The notes beneath the pieces are model-generated. The model was not told the origin of the DNA. It worked only from the letters and a program-made list of their open reading frames with translations, and did no database searches. The position numbers were made by a program, and so were the translations under genes. A DNA stretch of 23,553 nucleotides from CAYQTO01 sp964420455 (GTDB taxonomy: Bacteria; Sumerlaeota; Sumerlaeia; SLMS01), in NCBI GenBank assembly GCA_964420455.1, contig CAYQTO010000036.1, positions 1-23,553 of the forward strand, in the 5' to 3' direction. This document shows, piece after piece, positions 17,618 to 23,553 of the stretch; position 1 is the first letter of the stretch; every line of letters starts with the position of its first letter.

Positions 17618-19303
17618 ATGTATAGACGCTTGCCGGTCCTTGCAATCCTTGCCGCCCTGGCGGTGCTGCTGCTTGCGCCGGGGATGCTGCGGGCCTCCGA
17701 ACTGACCCTCGCACGCGCCGTCGGCACCGTCGGATCCACGACAACCGTCGACCTGAAGGCATCCGAGCTGCCCGCCGGCTTCACTCGGTTGGCAGTCGAG
17801 TTCGAGGGCCCCGCCACGGTCGTTGGCTTTGCCTCGCACCCGGATGCGCCTGCGGGCACGTGGCTCGACATCGACGAACAGCCCGATGGCATTGTCTATA
17901 CCATCCATTACGCCGGCGACGAGGCGTTCACCACGGGGAGCGCCACCCTCGCCTCGGTGACACTTCGCATGCCCTGGCGCCTGATGCAGGGCGGACGGCA
18001 ACTTATTCGCGTGGTGGAAGCCCGGGAGGCGGACGGCAGCGACTTTGGCGTAACCGCCACCGCCGGCCGCGTCTCCGCCCATCTCGTCACCGAGCCCGTC
18101 TCCCTCTTCTCGTTTCTCGCCTTCCTGATTGCGGGTATCTACTGGCTGTCCTCCCTAGCCCCCCTCCGGACCTTCTTCCGCTACGCTCCCCCGCTCATTT
18201 GGATGTACTTCATCCCAATGATCATGACGACGATCGGTGTCACGCCGGACACGTCGCCCTTGTATTCACCATTTATGTCGCGCGTGATGTTGCCGGCGGT
18301 GCTGGTGCTGCTGCTCATCGGGGCCGACGTGCGGTCGGTCGTCCAGCTGGGCCCGAAGGCCATCGCTGTCATGCTCGTGGCGACCCTCGGGATCGTCGTC
18401 GGCGCCATCGTAAGCACGGGTGTCTTCGCGTGGTTGGCGCCGGGTGCCCTGCCCGACGACACGTGGAAGGCGGTCGCCGCGCTGGCGGGTTCCTGGATCG
18501 GTGGATCGCCCAACATGACCGCCGTCATCGAGACCCTCGGGACGCCCCCTTCGCTGATCGGCCCGTTGATCGTCGTTGATACCGTGCTCGCGTATAGCTG
18601 GCTCGGGTTGCTGATCGCAATGAGCGCCTACCAGCGCCAGGTTGACAATTACCACGGGGCAGACGCCCGCGTCCTCGACGAAATCAGCTCGCGCCTTCAG
18701 GCCGAGCAGGAGGCCAGCGCCCGCGCACCCCGCGTCGCGGATATCGCCTACATGGTCGCCATTGCCTTTGTCGTCAGCCAGGCGTGCATGTTCTTTGGTG
18801 ACCCCCTCGACGTTCTCTTCAAGGACGTCCTGGGTCTGACCTTTCTCTCCGGCATCATCAACGCGTTCGGCTGGGGCATCCTGTTGATTACGGCGGTGGG
18901 GCTTTTCCTGAGCACGACCCGCGTGCGCGATCTCGAGTACTGTGGCGCCTCCTCCATCGGTTATGTTGGTCTGTACCTCCTGCTGACGACCTACGGCGCG
19001 CAGGCAAACCTCACCGCAATCCTCGAGGTGCCTGTCTTCTTCGCCCTCGGGGCCGTGTGGCTCGCCATCCATATTGCGATCCTGTATGCAGGAGTACGCC
19101 TGCTTCGGGCGCCGCTCTTCCTCGGCGCCACCAGTTCGATGGCCAACATTGGCGGGACGGCCTCCGCCCCGGTGGTTGCCGCCGCGTACCACCCTTCGAT
19201 GGCGCCGGTTGGCCTGCTGATGGCCATCCTTGGGGGGACTTTGGGCACACCGGTGGCCCTCTTCCTCGTCGCAACGGCGACCCGTGTGGTCTCCGGCGGC
19301 TAG
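17618..19303 (+). CDS. DUF819 membrane protein with N-terminal cohesin-like extracytoplasmic domain
   Basis: This is a 561-residue protein in two parts. Residues 1-26 form a signal peptide (MYRRLPVLAILAALAVLLLAPG...). Residues about 27-150 form a beta-sandwich resembling cohesin domains: VGSTTTVDLKASELPAGFTRL, then a GTWLDIDE...YTIHYAGDE segment, LASVTLRMP, and ADGSDFGVTATAGRVSAHL at its end. The remainder (about 158-561) is DUF819/YjcL-like, with roughly ten TM helices and two pseudo-repeated signatures, GSWIGGSPNMTAVIETLG and SSMANIGGTASAPVVAAAY. Ordinary DUF819 proteins are about 400 residues and lack the front domain. DUF819 proteins resemble transporters but their substrate is unknown. 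The ATG (with GAGGAC upstream) itself lies in a GTATAGAC octamer. A TTGACT at 17554 could be a -35, but I see no convincing -10. The epimerase-like gene begins 4 bp after the stop. Confidence 0.83.
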   Translation: MYRRLPVLAILAALAVLLLAPGMLRASELTLARAVGTVGSTTTVDLKASELPAGFTRLAVEFEGPATVVGFASHPDAPAGTWLDIDEQPDGIVYTIHYAGDEAFTTGSATLASVTLRMPWRLMQGGRQLIRVVEAREADGSDFGVTATAGRVSAHLVTEPVSLFSFLAFLIAGIYWLSSLAPLRTFFRYAPPLIWMYFIPMIMTTIGVTPDTSPLYSPFMSRVMLPAVLVLLLIGADVRSVVQLGPKAIAVMLVATLGIVVGAIVSTGVFAWLAPGALPDDTWKAVAALAGSWIGGSPNMTAVIETLGTPPSLIGPLIVVDTVLAYSWLGLLIAMSAYQRQVDNYHGADARVLDEISSRLQAEQEASARAPRVADIAYMVAIAFVVSQACMFFGDPLDVLFKDVLGLTFLSGIINAFGWGILLITAVGLFLSTTRVRDLEYCGASSIGYVGLYLLLTTYGAQANLTAILEVPVFFALGAVWLAIHIAILYAGVRLLRAPLFLGATSSMANIGGTASAPVVAAAYHPSMAPVGLLMAILGGTLGTPVALFLVATATRVVSGG

Positions 19304-19307
19304 CGCA

Positions 19308-20144
19308 ATGGTCCCCCGTCGTCTCGCGATCCTTGGCTGCGGCTGGCTTGGCCTTGGACTCGCCCGGCTCGCCCGGGGCGAGGGAATGTCTATACGGGGA
19401 TCAACCAGAACCGACGAGCGCCTCGGGGACCTGCACGCGGAAGGGATCGAAGCTGTCCGGCTGCGCCTTCCCGGGGACGCACCCTCCCCGCAACTCGAGA
19501 AATTCCTTCAGGCGGACGCGCTCGTGATCAGCCTGCCACCGGGCCGCCGCGACCCCGAGGTGGAGCAACGCTTCCCCGCGCTCGTCGCGGGCCTTGCCGC
19601 CGAGGTAGCCCTTTCCTCCGTCTCCAACGTCATCTTTTGGAGCAGCACAAGTGTCTACGCGAGCCGGGACGCCGAGGTCGACGAATCGGACGACAGCTCT
19701 CCCGACACCCCATCGGGCCGCGCCCTGCGCGCCGCGGAACGGCTGCTGCACGAGGCCCTCGGCGATCGCCTGACGGTGCTGCGCCTTGGGGGGCTCCTTG
19801 GCGACGACCGCCATCCGGCGCGCAAGCTCGCGGGGCAAACCAAGCTCGGAAACGGCGACGCCCCCGTGAACCTCGTCGGGCGCCAGGACGCGGCACGGGC
19901 CAGCCTCGCCTGTCTCCTCGATCCCGCCGCCGCCGGCGAGACCTTCAATGTGGTCGCACCGGTTCATCCAACCCGTAAAGATTTCTATACGGCTGCGGCG
20001 GATCGCCTCGGGCTTCCCGCGCCGCCCTTTGATGCCTCAGAAGCAAGCCCATGGAAAAGGGTCCGGGCGGAGAAAATCCAGCGCCGCCTTGGCTGGTCGT
20101 TTCTCCACCCGGACCCGAGGGACATCCCCATCGATGGGTCGTGA
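19308..20144 (+). CDS. NAD(P)-binding epimerase/SDR-like protein (YeeZ-like)
   Basis: This 278-residue Rossmann-fold protein has ILGCGWLGLGLARL with the GxGxxG motif at residues 10-15. VISLPPG lies in the second half of the fold, and SSTSVYASRD corresponds to the Ser/Tyr region of extended SDRs. Later come TVLRLGGLLGDDRHP and a conserved NLVGRQDAARA substrate-side helix. The usual YxxxK appears as Y-x-x-x-D (VYASRD), so the classical catalytic Lys is not obvious, as in YeeZ-type members. The start is placed at the ATG 4 bp after the DUF819 stop. The longer TTG-initiated frame lies inside the DUF819 gene. Substrate is unknown. Its stop codon abuts that of the convergent gene (TGATCA, no spacer). 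Confidence 0.85.
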   Translation: MVPRRLAILGCGWLGLGLARLARGEGMSIRGSTRTDERLGDLHAEGIEAVRLRLPGDAPSPQLEKFLQADALVISLPPGRRDPEVEQRFPALVAGLAAEVALSSVSNVIFWSSTSVYASRDAEVDESDDSSPDTPSGRALRAAERLLHEALGDRLTVLRLGGLLGDDRHPARKLAGQTKLGNGDAPVNLVGRQDAARASLACLLDPAAAGETFNVVAPVHPTRKDFYTAAADRLGLPAPPFDASEASPWKRVRAEKIQRRLGWSFLHPDPRDIPIDGS

Positions 20145-22328
20145 TCAGTCCAGCATGAGCCAGTCACCCACGTTCGTGTTCGCTTCGTCCACGGTGAGCA
20201 GGTGGAGGAAGGTCGTGGAAACGGGGAAGCCGAAGTCGCTCGTCTGAACGGCCAGAATGTCGGTGTTTCCGTTGCCCGGGGCGAAGGGGGCGGCGGTTGT
20301 CGTGAGGAACTCGATCCCGCCCATGGCCGTGGGCGCCGTGGCGATCGTCGACGCGTCTGCACCCGTCGTTGTGTCTATAAGTGTAAGCGTCGATGGGCCG
20401 AAGCCGAAGGTTCGAAACAGCCCGTCGTCCGGACCGGAGGCGAGAGCGGTGTTTCCGCTGAGGGAGGACGTGACCACGTTCGACTCGCCGGGATCGAGTG
20501 CGTCGCCGTCCGCGGTGACATCCTCGAGCCGGTAGAGCCGGGCCGAGGTGAAGCCCGAATCGGCATCCCCGGCAAAGATCGCATCGCCGATTGCGGCCAG
20601 CCCCGCGCCGAAATCCAGACCGCCGTTCGTTCCATCGGTGTAGAAGACGCTCGCGGAGGGAGTCCCGAAGGGGTCGGCGATGCGAAGGACCTCGCTCGCA
20701 TCATCGCCGTCGGCCGTAATCGTATAGACGGCTCCATCGCTGCCCAAAGCGAGGGAGGCCCCGGTGAAGTCGTCCTGCCCGGTGAGCCCGTCGAGGACGA
20801 CCTCGGACACAAGCGGGGTCACCTCGCCCAGGTCAAGGAAGTCTCCATCAGCGTTGAGATCCTCGAGGCGGAAGAGGAGGTCGCCCTGCCCACCCGAAGA
20901 CGGGGACGCGTTGTCGAGGAGCACCAGTTGGGTGGGCGAAAGGGAAACCACGTCACCAATGAAGCCGAACCCCGAATCGAGAACGCCGTCGCCCCCCTCG
21001 AAATCGTCGGCCCCGTCCGCGATGAGCGTATAGCCAGGGAATTCCGGATTGGAAACGTCAAGGCGCCAGAGTTGTGTGTTGGCGAAAGAGCCCGCGGAGG
21101 CATAGACGATCGTACCGGAGGTTGGCTCCGTGGAGACGGTGGACTGCCAGGCGATGGACGTATCCGGCGGCGAAAGCGCAAGCGATTGGTAGCCGATGGC
21201 GGGGACGAGGTCCACCGGCGGGGCAGGCTCGATCACGGCCAGGTTGGTACCAACAACGGTGACGACCTGCTGGCCGGTGCCTGCATTCGGCCCGAAGGGA
21301 TTCGCCGAAGGGAGCGCCACCAGCCCGCCGGCGGAAATGCCATCAAGGGGCGTATAGACGGGAAGGATGGGATCCTCGGGAACGGTGGCGCTTGCGGAGA
21401 TCCAGTCGGCACCGGAAAAGTCCGGACGGTTCGCACTCACGAGAACGCGCCCGTCGTTTGTGACGGCGATCTCGGAGCAACCTGGGAGCGACTGGTTGTA
21501 GAGGACGAGGGCTTCGCCGGGGTCGTTTGCATCTCCGTCCGAGTTCCCATCCTTGAGCCGGTACAGCGACCCACCCGCGGGAAAGTTTGACTCGCCGACG
21601 AGAACCGCGTCGCCATCGAAGGAGATGCCTGCGCCGAAGTTGAGGCCGGAGTAGAAGACGCTTCCGGTCGGCGCCGTGGAGACATCGTCTATACGAAGGA
21701 GCTCGCCGGCGCCGGCGCCGTCGGTGGTGACGATGAAGAGGTCGCCGGCATAGGGGTGGCCGGCGGGGGCAAGGGCGGCCGTGGCACCGGTGAAGTCGCC
21801 CTGGCCGGTGAGGGCGTCGAGCGTGCCTTCCGCCAGCAGGGGGGTCACTTCGGGCTGGGCGCCCACCACGTCGAGGAAATCGCCGTCGGCATTGAGGTCC
21901 CTCGCGATATAGACAAGGTCGCCGAGGGTGGCACCGGCGGTGAACGTGGCGAAGTTCTCGACGATGATGAGTTCGCCGGTGGGGAGAGCAGCCAGGCCGC
22001 CGATGGCGCCAAACTGCGAGTCGAGGATGTCGTCGCTGCCGGCGAGATCCTCGGCGCCATCAGCGACGAGAACGGGGGCGCCCGGGGTGGCCAGGTCCAC
22101 CCGCTGGACGGTGGCGCCGCCAAAGGCCCCGTCGACGACGTAGTATTCGTTGGGCGCACCGGGAACGGGTGTGACGGAGGAACCGGCGAAGCCGGTGCCG
22201 AGGACGAGTCCTGTCGGTTGGGTGTAGGTCACCTGAAAGCCGGCGCGGAGGCCGGCGGTTTGTGCCGCGAGGGGAGGGACCACTCCCGCGGCAAGGACGA
22301 GACTGCAAAGGGTGAGGCGGTTGGTCAT
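20145..22328 (-). CDS. Secreted, internally duplicated calcium-loop protein under cobalamin riboswitch control
   Basis: This is a 727-residue protein. It has a signal peptide (MTNRLTLCSLVLAAGVVPPLAAQ), which supports ATG 22328 over in-frame ATGs at 22349 and 22382. Two homologous halves (about 63-296 and 404-629, offset about 342 residues) share the order ADGAxDxxGxDxxLDSxFGxIG, RDLNADGDFLD or EDLNADGDFLD, LDxLTGQxDFTGAxxAL, a TxDGxxxxELLRI-like segment, VFYxxG, LDFGAG, and a terminal calcium-type loop (DGNSDGDANDPGE or DVTADGDALDPGE). This suggests a repeat-built beta-propeller or similar with Ca2+ loops. The final about 95 residues have no visible anchor or sorting signal. I do not recognise the family. 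A cobalamin riboswitch lies in its leader, so expression should fall when B12 is plentiful. That points to a B12-related role such as capture at the surface, which is inference. Confidence 0.82.
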   Translation of the reverse strand: MTNRLTLCSLVLAAGVVPPLAAQTAGLRAGFQVTYTQPTGLVLGTGFAGSSVTPVPGAPNEYYVVDGAFGGATVQRVDLATPGAPVLVADGAEDLAGSDDILDSQFGAIGGLAALPTGELIIVENFATFTAGATLGDLVYIARDLNADGDFLDVVGAQPEVTPLLAEGTLDALTGQGDFTGATAALAPAGHPYAGDLFIVTTDGAGAGELLRIDDVSTAPTGSVFYSGLNFGAGISFDGDAVLVGESNFPAGGSLYRLKDGNSDGDANDPGEALVLYNQSLPGCSEIAVTNDGRVLVSANRPDFSGADWISASATVPEDPILPVYTPLDGISAGGLVALPSANPFGPNAGTGQQVVTVVGTNLAVIEPAPPVDLVPAIGYQSLALSPPDTSIAWQSTVSTEPTSGTIVYASAGSFANTQLWRLDVSNPEFPGYTLIADGADDFEGGDGVLDSGFGFIGDVVSLSPTQLVLLDNASPSSGGQGDLLFRLEDLNADGDFLDLGEVTPLVSEVVLDGLTGQDDFTGASLALGSDGAVYTITADGDDASEVLRIADPFGTPSASVFYTDGTNGGLDFGAGLAAIGDAIFAGDADSGFTSARLYRLEDVTADGDALDPGESNVVTSSLSGNTALASGPDDGLFRTFGFGPSTLTLIDTTTGADASTIATAPTAMGGIEFLTTTAAPFAPGNGNTDILAVQTSDFGFPVSTTFLHLLTVDEANTNVGDWLMLD

Positions 22329-22357
22329 GGAACGACATGCTCCGAACATGGTGATGG

Positions 22358-22373
22358 CAGCCCCCAGGGGCTG
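22358..22373 (-). promoter_or_regulatory. Leader hairpin, possible riboswitch expression platform
   Basis: CAGCCCC-TG-GGGGCTG forms a 7-bp perfect stem about 30 nt upstream of the start codon of the riboswitch-controlled gene. No U-run follows it, so translation control is more likely than termination. The link to the aptamer is inferred. Confidence 0.3.
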
Positions 22374-22505
22374 TTTGTCCATCGCCCGGAAGGACGCTCC
22401 ACCAAGCGCTTTTGGGGGGAAAACGAGTGCCGCCGGTGCGCGTCTATCCTGAAAGACACGCCCTGCCGGACCAGCCCTTCCCGCGAAGGCTTGATCGGAG
22501 TCGCG

Positions 22506-22700
22506 CCTAATCCGCGCGAGCGCTCGGCAGGTCTTCGGACTTCCGGCCGGGGCGCCACCGGGCGCCTTGCCTACTGGCCGCGACTTCCCAGCTTCACAAA
22601 AAGCCAGTGTCTCGTGCGGCGGTCGTTGCCGGTTACCGCTGCGGGGCAGTTCCGGATTCTCACCGGATTCCCTCTTGCGACGATCCCGGGGAACCATCCC
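22506..22700 (-). ncRNA. Cobalamin (AdoCbl-class) riboswitch aptamer
   Basis: On the minus strand the conserved elements appear in the right order. GGGAATCCGGTGAGAATCC spans 22654-22672 and runs into GGAACTGCCCCGC (22641-22653). GCGGTAAC comes next (22633-22640). Then come CACTGG, AAGCTGGGAAGTCG, and finally the B12 box CCGAAGACCTGCC (22526-22538). These are the core of the Rfam cobalamin family. The downstream gene on this strand is the secreted calcium-loop protein, whose start is about 200 nt beyond the B12 box. The metal permease lies upstream and would not be controlled by it. Ends are approximate. Confidence 0.93.
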
Positions 22701-22723
22701 GGGTCGAACCGAATGCAGGGTGA

Positions 22724-22752
22724 TCTATGGATGGCTCCCTGCAATCGGGCAA
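22724..22752 (-). promoter_or_regulatory. Candidate promoter of the riboswitch transcript
   Basis: On the minus strand TTGCCC (22747-22752) and CATAGA (22724-22729) are separated by exactly 17 nt and lie just upstream of the aptamer. Initiation would fall near 22717. This supports a transcript separate from the permease gene. Confidence 0.4.
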
Positions 22753-22778
22753 CGAAATTCCGGCAAACGCCCCCGACT

Positions 22779-23553
22779 TCAACCGTGTGACGGGATGGGC
22801 GGGGCCCCGACATGGGGGAGAAACCGCACCGCCACGAGGTAGGCGACGAGGAGTCCCGCCACAACCTGCCAGAAGAGCGAGGCATGCTCGTGGGCCATGG
22901 TCGCCTGCTTGACCAGGAAGTCGATCCCCGCCCACAGAATCACCGCATCGAAGGCGAGGCCGAGTCCGATCGCGGTCAGGATGATGGTGGCCAGATAGAT
23001 GGCGAGGCCCCGCGTGCCGATCATCGAGCGGACCGCGGCCATCGAGGCGAAGCTCGTCACGGGACCCGCCAGCAACAGCACCAGCGCCGTCCCCGGCGAC
23101 ATCCCCTTCGCAATCAGCGCGGCGGCGAGAGGCGTTGATGCGGTCGCGCAGATATAGACGGCTGCTCCGGCCAGGGCGACGACCAGCATGCCCACGACGC
23201 CGCCGCCCAGATACCCCTCGAAGAAGCGGTCGGGAATCACCGTCATCACAAAACCGGTAAGCAAAACGCCGACGGCGAGGAACTTCGACAGGTCCGGAAG
23301 CAGCGTTTGAAACGCATAGTTCTGGCCGTCGAACAGCCGGCTCCAGAGGGAACCCCCGTCCTGTGCGTTCCCGGCTGGCTTCTTATGCCCGCAGCACGAA
23401 CCGCACGCCGCCTTGGGTGCCTCTTCGCCTGCATTGGTGTACCCCGTCAGGCGGCCATCGGCGTTCTGCAGGATGCCGGTGATTGTTCCGGTGGTGACGG
23501 CGCCGATCACGCGTGCCGCCGCCATGAAGGGATTGATCAGGCCAATCGTCAGA
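22779..23553 (-). CDS. SO_0444-type Cu/Zn efflux permease (DUF318/ArsP-like), C-terminal part; N-terminus off the right edge
   Basis: The frame stays open to the window edge (LTIGLINPFMAAAR precedes the first internal Met), so the start is outside; about 258 residues are visible. It is a polytopic inner-membrane permease with a Cys/His-rich soluble loop (ACGSCCGHKK) between two halves. A GPVTSFASM segment and CATASTPLAAALIAKGMSPGTAL resemble the conserved core of the YraQ/DUF318 and SO_0444 permeases. The Cys/His loop is consistent with Cu, Zn or related metal handling. The last helix ends in LPHVGAPPIPSHG. The gene precedes the cobalamin riboswitch but appears to be separately transcribed. 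Metal specificity is not determinable here. Confidence 0.8.
   Translation of the reverse strand, partial: LTIGLINPFMAAARVIGAVTTGTITGILQNADGRLTGYTNAGEEAPKAACGSCCGHKKPAGNAQDGGSLWSRLFDGQNYAFQTLLPDLSKFLAVGVLLTGFVMTVIPDRFFEGYLGGGVVGMLVVALAGAAVYICATASTPLAAALIAKGMSPGTALVLLLAGPVTSFASMAAVRSMIGTRGLAIYLATIILTAIGLGLAFDAVILWAGIDFLVKQATMAHEHASLFWQVVAGLLVAYLVAVRFLPHVGAPPIPSHG

Noticed and set aside
22506..22778. Riboswitch as regulator of the metal permease
   Set aside because: The aptamer reads on the minus strand downstream of the permease stop codon, so it can only lead the secreted-protein gene.

Overview
The window is GC-rich (roughly 65% by eye), densely coded bacterial chromosome. It has long secreted proteins with Asp-rich calcium-type loops, a MoxR/VWA/DUF58 operon with a Gln-rich coiled-coil membrane protein, a GxxExxY protein, and a dockerin-like tail. 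This mix suggests a member of, or a relative of, the PVC/Planctomycetota-Lentisphaerota-Sumerlaeota-Hydrogenedentota groups. I infer this from gene content only; no rRNA or other phylogenetic marker is present.

Layout. (1) About 1-7990, minus strand. hpf is followed by a hairpin terminator, then an operon read right to left: a coiled-coil Gln-rich membrane protein, an NHL-repeat lipoprotein, a large VWA/glutamine-amidotransferase-like membrane protein, moxR, and the first codons of a DUF58 protein at the left edge. A GxxExxY gene bounded by a 16-bp inverted repeat sits between moxR and the DUF58 gene and looks like an inserted cassette. (2) 7991-8377 is a 387-bp divergent intergenic region. 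(3) 8378-20144, plus strand. In order: a secreted FG-GAP-type protein ending in a dockerin-like loop, glnE (ATGA overlap), a roughly 12-TM protein of unknown function (ATGA overlap), a small Tudor-like/DUF3553 protein, gatC, gatA, a DUF819 membrane protein carrying an extra N-terminal cohesin-like domain, and an NAD(P)-binding epimerase-like protein. (4) 20145-23553, minus strand. A secreted, internally duplicated calcium-loop protein is preceded by a clear cobalamin riboswitch. Upstream of that is the C-terminal part of an SO_0444-type metal permease that runs off the right edge.

How the genes fit together. The left operon is a MoxR-VWA module, a class usually linked to chaperone-like metal insertion or envelope functions. 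The middle block mixes nitrogen control (glnE), tRNA-dependent amidation (gatCA) and envelope proteins. The riboswitch makes the right-hand secreted protein a B12-responsive gene, which is unusual for an exported protein of this kind. It suggests a surface B12-capture role comparable in logic, not in proven homology, to BtuG.

A second signal crosses all genes. The octamer GTATAGAC (either strand) occurs 16 times in 23.5 kb, where base composition predicts well under one. The flanks are biased towards C before and G or A after, and several copies use the rare ATA or AGA codons. It behaves like a highly iterated genomic motif of the HIP1 or uptake-sequence kind. I saw no tRNA, rRNA, CRISPR array, prophage or transposase gene.
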